A stretch of DNA of 64,000 bases from Malurus cyaneus samueli. Lineage: Eukaryota; Chordata; Aves; Passeriformes; Maluridae. The stretch lies in NCBI GenBank assembly GCA_009741485.1, contig CM019236.1, forward strand, positions 42,863,791 to 42,927,790. Reading direction: 5' to 3'. The translations under genes were made by a program, and so were the position numbers. Below, piece by piece: positions 42,101-51,785 of the stretch. Numbering within the stretch: position 1 is the first letter of the stretch; the number at the start of each line of letters is the position of its first letter. The notes below the pieces were generated by a model. That model had not been told where the DNA came from, searched no databases, and saw only the letters and a list, made by a program, of their open reading frames with translations.

Positions 42101-45100
42101 TTGGTGACTTTCCAGATGTGGATACAGGAAGGACTTTGGATTAGGAGACTGTATTTGGAGACAGCAACGATGAGGGAGAAGGATAGTTTTCAGAAATTCT
42201 TGGTCGCTGGGAGTGATGGCACGTGTGATGGGCAGCTGGCGTGTTCAGGCTGTTGACGTTCAGGATTTAGAGTATGCTATGGTTGTGGAATACAGTGCAC
42301 AGAGTATAGGATGAGCTTGCACTGAAAGCGTGCAAGAGACAAAAAGGAAGAAGTACGGGTACAGGGCTGACTGTGAAGTTCTTCCCGTGCTTGGAGCTGC
42401 GAACTGTCGTGGTGAGAGTCTGGGTTGCCGTGAGAACAGGACACGGATGGCACAAGGTGCGTGCTTGCTCATCCAAGGCGAGTGTGAGCATTTGTGTCAG
42501 TAACAGCACAGAAGAGGCAACACGACAATGTAGTATCTGAAGGAGAAGATATGGAACCTATGGATGGAGCGAAGAATTGTTGCTGGCTCCAAAAAATGGC
42601 AGCAGAGCGGTGTTACTCTTGAAAAGAGAGAATGTGAATGCTAGAACATTAAAGAAACTTGAGTCAGGTTTCCTCTCAGCGTTACGAGGTGACGTTGGGC
42701 GTAAAGATGGCGCTTTTTCGTTGTCAGGCTCTTTGCGTTTCGCAGCCAGGAGTGTCCGCTTGCTGTCTGTCCAGCCGCACTTGGCTTGATGGTTGGCGGA
42801 GTCTCGTCCGCGGTCCAGCCGGATCCCGAAACGATAACTGGGAGGGTGAGCGGACATCACCGTCTCTGACGGTGGCGGTGGGCATGGCGAGGCAAGTCAC
42901 GAGACGGGGAAAGAGCAGCAGGGCGCGTGCGTAAAGGTTAGCACAGGAGAAGGACTTGGAGTTCCTGTGCGTCCGACCAGAAAGTATTCTTTGGCCTTAC
43001 CTGAAAACATTAAGTATTGAGCTACTGTTGATGATAATAAGATGAGAGTTCTAGTGGATGTACCCCAGGCCTGTCTGTCCTACAACTGGGAGCCTTTTAT
43101 CCCTTAACCCGACCTGACACAGGGAAAAGCAGTGTCCTGAACACACCACTTGCAGCATTCAACTTCAACTGTCAGATGGATTCTTTCTCTCTCCACTTGC
43201 ATTCCTCAGGGTATCCTACCCTCCTCTCCCCCTCCTCCAGTTCTCCATTCCACTCCATCCCCCCTCCATTGGCCTCTTCAACCATCCATTTTCCGTGGCA
43301 ATAATCGCCCCACTGCCTTGCACAAGGAGTGAAGCTCTGCTCCCATTCGAAAGAAGCCTCGCACCTGGACGGAAGTGAGGAGCTCCCCTAGATCACCTCA
43401 GCTGCTTCTAGATGACCCTAACATGTGTTCACAGTCTCCACATGTGTGTTGTCACCTGCAGTCCTCCTCAAGTTCCAAACTCCTCCCATATCCTTGTGCA
43501 GAGCTGTTGGCATGTGTGACAGAGCAAATTCTGTGACAACCACGTGATGCTCAGGCTGCATGCCCGAAACACATGGGTGAGTGATTTTTCAGAGATGTTA
43601 CTCCTTATAGATAATGGCTGTGTGTGAGGGACTGTGCTTGCCTCCTTACACACAGGACAGACAGCCATCAATTTGCTTAAAGCATGGAAACAAGCATAGT
43701 TCGACAGAGGCCAAAAAAAATTTAAAAATTAGTTAAGACCTTTCAAAATTAAGGACTGCTCTTTGGCTGCTCTTTAAAATGGCGCGAAACTAAAACAACA
43801 ACGCGGTGAAAAAGTACTTCTTTACGATTGATACGTTTGTTTTCACACTGTGTTCCTTTATGTCTTCAAACAGATTTGCATTCCAGAAATGAAAATGGGG
43901 CGATCGAGCAGTAGCAGAAACCACACACTGTTTTTTTTTAGTGGCTCACGTCCAATTCTTCTCATCCAGAGTTCAAGAATAGAGGCTCTGCCCTCACATC
44001 AATTAAGAAGGCATAGCAGAATGTTCATCAAAAGGAAATATGACTTCAGTATCGTTTGAAGTATTAAAAACCATAGATTCTTTCTATACAAACTGAGGAG
44101 TTTGCTAAAAATAAAAAAAAAAAAGTATTAAGCCACTCAGAAACAATCGCAATGAAGTGGCTTTGGGGAAAAAAACTCTGAAGTCTATATACGTAGGAAG
44201 TAGTACACAACTGCCATTATGTGAGACTGTCACAACTTGGCAATAACAACTACCTTTACACTCATAAATATCTTTTACAGCAAAAATAGACATCCCAGAG
44301 CTAAATTCATGTTTCCTTATGAAAAGACTTTCACTATTGTGTCCAAGTTTTAAATTTTTGTAATTGGATCCTCGTATAAGAGCACAGCGTTCCAGATGCT
44401 TTGTTCTGAAGAATTAACTTCTGAAGGAAAATTGCAAGAAAAGTGGAAATCTATAGGGAAGAATCACTTGTTTATTTGGAGCTCAAATGCAGTGGCCATA
44501 CTCCAACCCCTCAGTGACTCGATCACATCTCCTGCGTGTTGATCAAATGTGAAATCACTTAGCATTTCCAGAGCTTTAACTATTGCACAATGGACCATCG
44601 TTTAAGACTTTTTATCCCCATATAGTTAGCATGCTACAGTTGGAAAAGAAACAAAACTGTGCACATAACACATACACTTTTCCTTTGGCTTTAAGGATGG
44701 ATAATGGGAGAATCACCCATCTCACACTGTCTTGCACATCAGAAAAGCAAACACCACATCAGTAAGAGTATCACACTCCCAAGTGTCTCCCTGCAGGCTT
44801 CTACACTCCCACCATCTTTGGTTTACCTTAGAAAGCTAAAAAGGCTATTGGCACCTTCAGCACACTACGAAAAATTATTATACTTACGACAGGAAGCAGA
44901 ATGCCTTCATATACTATTTTGTCAACCACACATGCTAAATTCAGCTGTCCTTCAGGTTTTTGCATAGCACTGCGTGGAACACACCAATCAGCTCCCTGTA
45001 ACTGGCCTCGGCTCCTGCTTCCTGCCTGAATTCCATCTGTGGCAGGAAACTAAGCAAACTCCTATGCGCACCACAAGGCCAAAAAATAAACTGAGGTGAT

Positions 45101-46538
45101 TACTGGCAGTCAAATTCCAGGCACAGGGAAGCATGGACATCCCTGTCACATATCAAGGGGTTCACTGCACTGAAAACTGCACACAGAGCCCTAGCGCCTA
45201 TGACTTGACACTGGTGTCGAAAGCAAGAAACGTGACGTTTGGCATACATGACGCAAGCAGCAGGAGAGGGTGGAGGGGGGAAATATCTGTTTCTGCTATT
45301 TCTGGATAGCCTCAGTTCCTCTGCAGTTCTATATTCACAGTGTTGATCTAGACATGACTAAAGCACAGATAAATAATAAATGTCTGCGTAGGACACGGCT
45401 GCTCTCTCCTACTGCTGTGACTTATCCAGGGCAAGCGCATAGAGCTCTAAATCTTAAAACGATACTACCTATTGCTAGCAGCACTCGGCATCTACCCCCC
45501 ATAAAAACATTCAGCAGACCATAAACTAAAAAATCCATACCCCATAGTTAATCAGTCCCTGACCTTCTAAATACACCCCAGCCAAGGATGGTTTTTTTTC
45601 CACTGAGAACCTACTCACTTGCTAAAACACACCTTGAAAATTATGAACTCTCTCCACTGAACTGCTGAAAATTCAGTTAGCTAGACGAACAAAACTTGTC
45701 CCGTTCAAAACTACTCCTGAAAAGAACAAAAAAAAAAACCAACTAACCAAAAAAAACCCAAACAAACACAAAAACAACAACAACAAAAACATACAGGTCT
45801 TTGTTTCTTTTCAATAGAATACTAAAAAATGCTGTAAGGATCTGATACCAAGAACCTTGTCACAGGCACACGATTAAGCAAAATTACTTATTTTTTACCA
45901 CTACCAAACTTTGGTAAGGTTTGTGCAGGTCTCTTTCTGTTTAACTATTTAATGTCTTATAGTTAACTTGTAATCTGAGACTTCCTTGATAAAAGTCTCC
46001 TAAATTAACTAGGATACGCAGCAAAAATCCAGCAGCAGATAAATATTTCTATATATTGATTCCCTGAACATCCAGTCCACAGGGAGAACAGACTCTTCCC
46101 TCGCCCAGTGCTAAAATCATTGCTTGTCAACTTAAGCAGATCCATTCAGCAGATATCGCTTTAGAGCTTCTGGAGCGTAGAGAAAAAAAAATGAAAATAA
46201 AGTGTAGGACATGTAAATATAGTTCTCTTTTGCTTATTTTAAGAATTAAGATTTATAAAATCCCTGCTTAACAGGAAAAAGAAATTGTATGCTTGAGAAA
46301 AAAATATCTAACAATAGACATATAAAATGACAATGAAAATAATATAAAAATATAAATACGAGAAGATATAATTAATAAATAAAATCAAGATGTAGTAACA
46401 GAATAAGAAAAAAACAAAAAAAAAAAAAAAAAAGAATCTACAAGAGCAAAAAAAAAACTACACCACCAAAAGTCAATTGCCAAACACGATGTAAAGGCAG
46501 TACAAATGGACAATTTATTTATAGACGAAGAAAAAACG

Positions 46539-46614
<76 letters not shown>

Positions 46615-49594
46615 GGATTCAAGTAATAAGAAGTATCCCCAATAAGACCAAATCACACACAAAGACTGAACTAAATAAAATTAACACTTTCTCTATCTCA
46701 GACTTCAGTGGATAAGTTCCAAACATGTGTCGCCCAAGCTTCCTCTGGGTTGGAAAATTATTGATAAATTAAAGTGCACAAAAGCTACCGAACAGAGCAG
46801 AATCTCTGATCCATAGAAGGAAAATCTCAGGAAATCATCATCAGAAGGGCAGTGTGCGAAGGAGGGGACCTGCAGTTATCGACTGGCTCCACTCCTGTTA
46901 CCAAGTCGCCAGAGGAGGCTCTGAACTGACTCAGTACGGAATTCTGAGTTGTTCTGAGCTACAGAGGTAAGTGTAGGGCATCTTAAGACAGAGGCATGCT
47001 TCCTCTTTGTGTCTGTGAACCCTCCCTAACCCCCTTATATGCTTTTCTGACATGCTGAACCCACACCAGGAGACAAATTAAGAGGCTTTTACTGCCAATA
47101 GCGCCATAAGCAAATCCTCTTGTGCGTTGCTGACTTCTGAGCCTTGAAAGACCAGTGCACGAAATCAATTAATGGGGAATTTATACCACTAATCAATAAA
47201 CCCAATGTATTACTCATACCCGTCCGCCTTCCTGTTGGCGGGCTGCTCCGAGCATTTCACGAATACTCTTGCCTTTCCTCCTTATGAGACCGTTGAGTCC
47301 ATCTCGAAACGAACACGACGTTGTGGGAATAAATATGAAAAATTACCGACTGAGCCAAACACCCCTTTTTAATTTAGAAAGTAAGGACTTGCTTGGAAAC
47401 AGCTTTTACATTGTATGTGGCACTAATTTGCAGCCTGTGAGAAGTATTTCGAACAGAGATCCATGACAAAAAGAAACGCTGTGCAAGAAAAGCTGGTAAA
47501 TGAATGTATGCTGGGCATTCAAACCATAGCCAACTTTCATTGATCCTCTGCGATAAATCTTTTGTGGCTAAGACAGACAGAATCACCACAAAGTCTCCTC
47601 GATCTTTATTTACCCCAGTTTTTACAGGATTTGTTTGTCAGGTGATCATGAACTTGAAGAAAGCCTTTAGCTCAAATGTTGCAAATGAAGTAGGTTGCAA
47701 TTAGAAAACCTGATGCACCTTTTTTCTAGCTTATCAGTACTTCCCCTTATTTGTTCAGCTCGATAAGCTGCTCTTTTGATCAAGTGACTGACCTATTGAT
47801 TCAAAAGAGGAACTTATTGTGTGTTTAACTACACACAGGAACAATACTCTGTTCTGGGCCCATGGTTCTGCAAAAGATTCATGTTAGGAATAGTGAGTAT
47901 TTCAAAAGATTCATTGCCAAAGCATTTTGTTCAGATGAATCTTTTGAAATACTCATATTCACTAAACATGAGATCTGTTTGCAGAACATGGGCCCAGAAC
48001 AGAGTATGTGTGTCCTGTGTGTAGTATAGTAAACAATAATAAGTTCCTTCTTTGAATAAATAGGTCAGTCACTTGATCAAAGAGCAGTTATCAGAGCTGA
48101 ACAAATACAGGGGTGGGGGAAGTACTGATAAGTAGAAAAAAGTGCTCAGGTTTTCTGGAAATTGCAACCTACTTCATTTGCAAACATTTGAGTGACTATG
48201 GCTTTCTTCCAAGTTCATTCACCTGACAAAAAAATCCTGTAAAAACTGGGGTAAATAAAGATCGAGGAGACTTTGTGGTTGAACTTCTGCTGTCTTAGCC
48301 ACAAGAAGATTTTATGCAGAGGATCACTGAAAGTTATGGCTATGGTTTGATGCCCATGCATAATTCATTTACCAGCTTTTCTTGCACAGCGTTTCTTTTG
48401 TCATGGAATTCTCTTTCGAAAATAACTTTCTCACAGGCTTGCAAAGTAGTAGTGCCCCACATGACAATGTATAAAGACTGTTTCCAAGCACCAGTCTTCT
48501 TTCTAAGATTAAAAAGGGGTGTTTGGCTCAGTCGTGTGAATTTTTCCAATATTTATTCCACAGAGTCGTGTTCTGTTCTCGAGATGGCACCTCACGTCTC
48601 AGTAAGGGAGAAGAGGCAGCAGTATTCGTGAAATGCTCGGAGCAGCCCGCCAACAGGAAGAGAGGAGGGTATGAGTAATACTATTGGGTTTATTGACATT
48701 TGAGTGGTAATAAAACTTCCCCATTAATTGATTTGTGCACTGGTCTTCTCAAGGCTTCAGAAGTAGCACAGCACAGAGGTTTGCTTATGGCAGCTTTTGC
48801 AGCTTAAAAGCTCTTAATTTGCTTCTCCTGGTGTGGTTGCTAGCATGTCAGAAAAGCAGTATAAGGGTGTTAGGGAGGGTTGCAGACACAAGAGGAAAGC
48901 ATGCCTCTGTCTTAAGATGCCCTACACTTACCCTTAGCTGCAGAACACTCAGAATTCCGTACTGAGTCAGTTCAGAGCCCTCCCTCTGGCGAGCTGGTAC
49001 AGGAGTGGAGCAGTCATATGCAGGTGCCCTCCTTTGCACACTGCCTTCTGATGAGTGATTTCCTGAGATTTTCCTCTCTATGGATCAGAGATTCTGTCTT
49101 TGTTCGGTAGCTTTTGGTGCACTTTAATATTTTTATCAATAATTTTTCCAACCCAGAGGAAGTGTGGGGACAATGTTTGGACTTTATCCACTGAAGTCTG
49201 AGATAGAGAAGTGTTATATTTATTTTAGTTCAGTTGCTGTGTGTGAATGGTCTAATGGGGACACTTCTAGACTGATACCCAGCTCTGCATAAAAATGCAC
49301 ATGTACTGGCCTTGACTCTGGGGCAATGACCTGGGGAGGCCTTGAGACCTCTGTGTCTCAATCTGACACACTGATATATAAAATACCCGATATAAAATCA
49401 AGCAGAAGCTAGGAGAAGCCCAAGCATACAATTTCTTTTCCTGTTAAGCAGGGATTTTTAAAATCTTAATTCTTAAAAATAAGACAAGAAGAAACAAGTA
49501 TCTTACATGTCCTCACAACCTTTATATTTCATTTTTTTTTCTCTACAGCTCCAAGAAAGCCTCTAAAGAGAATTCTGCTGATGAATCTGCTTAA
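24129..49594 (+). CDS. LPL: Lipoprotein lipase, 10 exons (exon 7 damaged)
   Basis: LPL is a secreted triacylglycerol lipase that works on the capillary wall, hydrolysing chylomicron and VLDL triglyceride. Joined exons: 24129-24192, 30886-31052, 31170-31349, 31946-32057, 33939-34172, 34412-34654, 35716-35831, 36605-36787, 48564-48668, 49549-49594. The product would be 484 residues if exon 7 had the family length (human 475). Visible features are a signal peptide (1 to about 21), N-glycosylation at N64 and N380, catalytic Ser153 in GYSLG, Asp177 and His262, lid between C237 and C260, a basic heparin-binding stretch at 300-327, the convertase site RTKR (315-318), and the lipid-binding WSDWW loop (411-415). 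Each aligns with human at a constant offset of six. Exons 3, 4, 5, 6, 8 and 9 match human lengths exactly. Exon 7 is five bases short and shifts the frame. Intron 8 is inflated by an inverted artefact. The gene is probably intact in the animal. Confidence 0.97.
24193..30885 (+). other. LPL intron 1
   Basis: A 6.7-kb intron with GT-AG ends. Apart from a 30-bp direct repeat at 26,131-26,194 and a short (CA)n near 28,206-28,218, no repeat family or embedded gene was recognised. The longest open frame within it (minus strand, 27,733-28,299) has no recognisable domain. Confidence 0.85.
26131..26194. repeat. 30-bp direct repeat, two copies, in LPL intron 1
   Basis: A unit beginning AGCTTCTRAACTGGTGCCCA occurs at 26,131-26,160 and 26,165-26,194 with a single mismatch and a 4-bp separator. 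It looks like a recent small tandem duplication or an assembly stutter. Confidence 0.85.
30886..31052 (+). CDS. LPL: LPL exon 2
   Basis: It encodes the mature N-terminus and the first beta strands of the lipase domain, residues 22-77 of the model, ending at the HGWT motif that follows the oxyanion-hole region. It contains the N-glycosylation site N64-H-T. The first cysteine pair of the family corresponds to C48 and C61. The acceptor is the tandem CAGCAG at 30,883-30,888, so exon starts at 30,886 and 30,889 are both in frame and differ by one alanine. Donor ACG/GTAAGA. Confidence 0.96.
31053..31169 (+). other. LPL intron 2, only 117 bp
   Basis: A very short GT-AG intron with a T-rich tract before the acceptor (AACCAACAG). 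Both flanking exon ends fall on codon boundaries (phase 0). Confidence 0.93.
31170..31349 (+). CDS. LPL: LPL exon 3
   Basis: 180 nt, the same length as human exon 3, encoding residues 78-137 of the lipase fold, including the VDWL and [10 protein letters not shown] segments. The acceptor is CAACAG and the donor is GAG/GTAAGA. The reading frame is open and phase 0 at both ends. Confidence 0.97.
31350..31945 (+). other. LPL intron 3
   Basis: A 596-bp GT-AG intron with no recognised repeat or embedded gene. Confidence 0.92.
31946..32057 (+). CDS. LPL: LPL exon 4 (nucleophile elbow)
   Basis: 112 nt, identical in length to human exon 4. It encodes the GXSXG nucleophile elbow [13 protein letters not shown] with catalytic Ser153 of the model (human Ser159 in precursor numbering). 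Acceptor TCTGCAG, donor ACTG/GTAAGA, ending in phase 1. Confidence 0.98.
32058..33938 (+). other. LPL intron 4
   Basis: A 1.88-kb GT-AG intron with no recognised repeat family or coding sequence. Confidence 0.9.
33939..34172 (+). CDS. LPL: LPL exon 5 (catalytic Asp, lid start)
   Basis: 234 nt, identical in length to human exon 5. It begins by completing the Gly codon before [10 protein letters not shown], which carries catalytic Asp177. It continues through [20 protein letters not shown] and ends inside the lid loop that begins at C237. Phases are 1 at both ends. Confidence 0.98.
34173..34411 (+). other. LPL intron 5
   Basis: A short 239-bp GT-AG intron (donor GAG/GTGAGT, acceptor TTTTTTCAAG). 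Nothing else recognised in it. Confidence 0.92.
34412..34654 (+). CDS. LPL: LPL exon 6 (catalytic His, heparin binding)
   Basis: 243 nt, identical in length to human exon 6. It closes the lid at C260 and provides catalytic His262 in [10 protein letters not shown]. Four cysteines at 285, 296, 299 and 304 match the family disulfides. The basic run from R300 through R327 is the heparin/GPIHBP1-binding region and includes RTKR (315-318), the site where furin-type convertases cleave LPL between its two domains, a cut promoted by ANGPTL3 and ANGPTL4. The exon ends in phase 1 before GTAGGT. Confidence 0.98.
34655..35715 (+). other. LPL intron 6
   Basis: A 1.06-kb GT-AG intron ending in a long T run (about 35,689-35,705) just before the exon 7 acceptor TTCCAG. 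No repeat family or coding sequence was recognised. Confidence 0.9.
35716..35831 (+). CDS. LPL: LPL exon 7, frame broken (5 nt short)
   Basis: This exon starts the PLAT/C-terminal barrel domain. Acceptor (TTCCAG) and donor (CACACT/GTGAGT) are intact, but it is 116 nt where the human exon is 121. Read from exon 6 it hits TGA at 35,781-35,783. The stretch ending GTLDESEN is clearly homologous but in another frame. The family pattern returns if one base is missing near each of 35,722, 35,729, 35,753, 35,760 and 35,792, which is exactly the 5-nt deficit and restores the phase needed by exon 8. Scattered one-base deletions in a single exon of an otherwise clean gene point to uncorrected sequencing errors. 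A true null allele is less likely because loss of LPL is severely harmful in mammals. Confidence 0.9.
35832..36604 (+). other. LPL intron 7
   Basis: A 773-bp GT-AG intron with no recognised repeat or coding sequence. Confidence 0.9.
36605..36787 (+). CDS. LPL: LPL exon 8 (Trp lipid-binding loop)
   Basis: 183 nt, identical in length to human exon 8. It encodes most of the C-terminal beta-barrel, with N-glycosylation site N380-K-T and the tryptophan loop WSDWW (411-415) that contacts lipoprotein surfaces. Donor CAGAAAAA/GTAACT, ending in phase 2, which fits exon 9 at 48,564 and nothing in the nearer inverted arm on this strand. Confidence 0.97.
36788..37319 (+). other. LPL intron 8, proximal genuine part
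   Basis: Intron sequence from the exon 8 donor to the 25-N gap. No feature recognised. The real intron probably continues on the other side of the inverted artefact, close to 47,935. Confidence 0.75.
37320..37344. other. 25-N gap
   Basis: Exactly 25 undetermined bases. A round placeholder of this size is used by some long-read gap-filling tools when both sides are extended but do not meet. The left arm of the inverted repeat begins at the next base. Confidence 0.99.
37345..37685 (+). mobile_element. Mirrored copy of a CR1 3' end (left arm)
   Basis: This is the degraded reverse complement of 58,202-58,556 and so contains the CR1 3' tail in the opposite orientation. It ends near the sequence CTATTTTGTGATTTTTGT, the complement of the tail repeats. 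It is not an independent insertion if the left arm is an artefact. Confidence 0.85.
39940..39961. repeat. C7-T3-G12 homopolymer block in the left arm
   Basis: A run of seven C, three T and twelve G. The matching place in the right arm (about 55,850-55,920) has ordinary mixed sequence instead. This looks like base-calling noise. Confidence 0.85.
46132..46174 (-). pseudogene. Degraded antisense copy of LPL exon 10 (left arm)
   Basis: The reverse complement resembles the coding part of exon 10 (49,549-49,594) with several indels and substitutions. Fragments such as CTTAAGCAGA around the stop codon are preserved. It is part of the inverted left arm and is very unlikely to be a biological pseudogene. 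Confidence 0.85.
46300..46613. repeat. A-biased garbled block ending in a 74-base poly-A
   Basis: Sequence here is strongly A-rich and ends with 74 consecutive A at 46,539-46,612. The corresponding right-arm interval (about 49,230-49,430) is about half to two-thirds as long, has normal composition and no poly-A. This suggests low-quality inserted base calls rather than a retroposon tail. Confidence 0.85.
47221..47321 (-). pseudogene. Degraded antisense copy of LPL exon 9 (left arm)
   Basis: The reverse complement matches exon 9 (48,564-48,668), including a perfect block around GGCGGGCTGCTCCGAGCATT, but indels break the reading frame several times. It is part of the inverted left arm. Confidence 0.9.
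47915..47934. other. Loop at the centre of the inverted repeat
   Basis: TGCCAAAGCATTTTGTTCAG separates GAGTATTTCAAAAGATTCAT (47,895-47,914) from its exact reverse complement (47,935-47,954). This is the turning point of the 21-kb palindrome. No long-read hairpin adapter sequence is visible in it. Confidence 0.92.
48564..48668 (+). CDS. LPL: LPL exon 9
   Basis: 105 nt, the same length as human exon 9. It encodes residues 435-469, including VVFCSRDG and FVKCSEQP with a conserved cysteine pair. In human the stop codon lies in this exon; here the frame stays open through RKRGG into exon 10. Acceptor TTCCACAG, donor GAGG/GTATGA. Confidence 0.96.
48669..49548 (+). other. LPL intron 9
   Basis: An 880-bp GT-AG intron in the right arm, ending in a T-rich tract before CTCTACAG. 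No feature recognised. Confidence 0.88.
49549..49594 (+). CDS. LPL: LPL exon 10, coding part (avian C-terminal extension)
   Basis: It completes the split Gly codon and adds [14 protein letters not shown] before TAA at 49,592-49,594. In mammals exon 10 is entirely untranslated. A similar lysine/serine-rich tail is known from chicken LPL, so this supports a bird and confirms the exon 9 donor. The role of the tail is not known to me. Confidence 0.92.
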
Positions 49595-51785
49595 GTGACA
49601 AGAACAAAGATTTTTCACACTGGGGAGGAGAAGAGTCTGTTCATCCCTGTGGACTGGATGTTCAGAATCAAATATATAGAAATATTTATCTGCTGCTGGA
49701 TTTTTGCCTGCTATTCCTAGTTATTTAGGACTCTTATAAGAGTCTCAGCATACAAAGTTACTAACTATAAAGATACATTATCCAAATAGTTAAAAACAGA
49801 AAGAGACCTGCAAAACAACTTACCAAAGTTTGGAGTGATGAAAGAAATAAGTAATTTTGCTTAATCGTTGTGCCTTGTGACAAGGTTTCTTGATATCAGA
49901 TCCTTTACAGCAATTTTTTAGTATTTATTGAAAAGAAACAAAGACCTGTATGTGTTTTTGTGTTGTTTTTGTTTTGTTGGGGGTTTTTTTTTATGTTAGT
50001 TGGTTTTTTTGTTCTTTTCAGGAGTAGTTTGAAACGGGACAGATTTTTTCTGTCTCAGCTAACTGAATTTTCAGGCAGTTCAGTGGAGAGAGTTCATAAT
50101 TTCAAGTGTGTGTTTAGCAAGTGAGTAGGTATCCATGTGGAAAAAAAAACCATCTTTGCCTGCGTGTATTTCTAGAAGCGTCAGGGACTGACTTAATATG
50201 GGGGAATGAAATTTTTTAGTTTATGGTTCTGAATGTTTTTTAATGGGGGGTAGATGCCAGTGCTGCTTAGCAATAGGTATGATGTTTTAAGATTTAGAGC
50301 TCTATGCCGCTTGCCCTGGGATAAGTCACAGCAGTAGGAGAAGGCAGCAATGCCAGTGTCCTACGCAGACATTTAATATTTTATCTGTGCTTTCAGTTGT
50401 CTAGCCTTCAACACTGTGAATAAGGAACTGCAGAGGAACTGAGCTACCAGAAAATGCAGGAAACAGATATTTCCCCCCCACCTCCACCCTCTCCCTGCTG
50501 CTTGCGTCATGTATGCCAAAACTGTCACAGTTTCTCTGCTCTTCGACACCAAGTGTCAGTCATGCAGCTGAGTGGCTCCTGTGTGCAGTTTTCAGTGCAA
50601 GTGAACCCACTTGATAGCTGACAGGGATGCTCATGCTTCCCTGTGCTGGAATTGTGACTGCCAGTAATCCACCTCAGTTTATTTTTTGGCTGTGGTGCAG
50701 CACTAGGAGTTGCTTAGTTTTCTGCCACAAGATGGAATTCAGCAGGAAGCAGGAGCCGAGCCAGTTACAGGGAGCCTGATTGTGTGTTCCACAAGAAACA
50801 GTGCTCTGAAAAACACTGAGACACTGAAATTAGCCATGCTGTGAGTTGACAAAAATAGGTATATTGAAGGCATTCTGCTTCCCCATTCGTAAGTAATATA
50901 TAATTTTCCTAGTGTGCTGAAAGGTGCAATAGCCCTCTTTTAGCTTTCTAAAGGATAAACAAAATGGTGGGGAGGTAGAAGGCCTTGAAGGGAGACACTT
51001 GGGGAAGTGTGATACTCATTACTGATGCTGGGTGTTGTAGTCTTTTCCTGCATGTGCAAGACAGTGTGGAGATGGTGATTTCTCCAGTATCATCCCATCT
51101 TAAAAGCAAAGGAAAAAATGTATGTGTTTATGTGCACAGTTTGTTTCCTTTTTCCAACTGTAGCTGCTACTATATTTGGGGATAAAAGTCTTAAACAGTG
51201 CAATATGTTGGAATATTAATAGCTCTGAAATTGCTCACATGTGATTTCACATTTGATCAAACTACAGCAGAGATGTGATGAGTCACTGAGGGTGGGGTTG
51301 GGTATTGAGCCACTGCATTTGAGACCTCCAAAAATAAAAACAGTGATTTATTCCCTATAGATTCCACATTTTCTTGCAATTTTCTCTTAAGAGTTTAATT
51401 CTTCAGAAACAAAGCATCTGGACAGCTGTGCTCTTAATACAGGATCAATTACAAACACATTTAAAACTTGGACACAAAATAGTGAAAGTTCTTTTCATAA
51501 GGAAACATGATTTAGCTCTGGATGTTATTTATTAGCTGTAAATAAGATATTTATGAGTGTAAAGGTAGTTTGTATATATTGCCAAAGTTGCTGACAGTCT
51601 CTACATTAATGCAGTTGTGTAGTACTAATCCTGTATATAGCATTCAGAGGTTTTTATCAACAAGCCACTACATTGCATTGTTCTGATGTGGTTAATACTT
51701 TTTTTTTTTTTTTTTTGAAAACTCCTCAGTTTTGTATAGAACAGAAATCTATGGTTTTAATAAAACTCTCAAACTGATACTGAAG
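49595..51785 (+). other. LPL 3' UTR (end inferred)
   Basis: T-rich non-coding sequence follows the stop codon without another recognisable exon. AATAAA hexamers occur at 51,333-51,338 and 51,759-51,764. Using the second gives a UTR of about 2.2 kb, similar to the roughly 2-kb mammalian exon 10 UTR. A low-complexity G/T tract occupies about 49,950-50,016 and a poly-T run lies near 51,699-51,716. Confidence 0.65.
51759..51764 (+). promoter_or_regulatory. Candidate LPL polyadenylation signal AATAAA
   Basis: A canonical hexamer within TTTTAATAAAACTC about 2.17 kb past the stop codon. An earlier hexamer at 51,333-51,338 is an alternative and would give a shorter transcript. Neither is confirmed by transcript data. 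Confidence 0.55.

Larger units (their letters stand above)
37345..47914 (-). repeat. Left arm of a 21-kb inverted repeat (probable fold-back artefact)
   Basis: Read as reverse complement, this arm follows 47,935-58,556 from end to end: CR1 3' end, flanking DNA, LPL 3' UTR, exon 10, intron 9, exon 9 and intron 8. Spot comparisons by eye show frequent one-base insertions and deletions and some garbled blocks (for example 39,940-39,961, 41,880-42,080, 46,300-46,613), while the right arm has intact exons. The arm begins immediately after a 25-N gap. This pattern fits an uncorrected long read that passed over both strands of one molecule. Open frames in this arm should not be treated as genes. Confidence 0.93.

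Noticed and set aside
46539..46612. Poly-A as the tail of a processed pseudogene or SINE
   Set aside because: No gene-like or SINE-like body precedes it and the mirror arm lacks it. Base-calling noise is more likely.
37345..47914. A second, antisense LPL gene fragment or a true segmental inverted duplication
   Set aside because: The copy has dense one-base indels and garbled homopolymers, starts at a 25-N gap, and mirrors the right arm without the divergence pattern of a real duplicate. An assembly artefact explains all of it.
47915..47934. Residual long-read hairpin adapter at the palindrome centre
   Set aside because: The loop does not resemble the known SMRTbell adapter, which has CT/AG-rich stem and GTT-repeat portions. 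The loop looks like genomic sequence.
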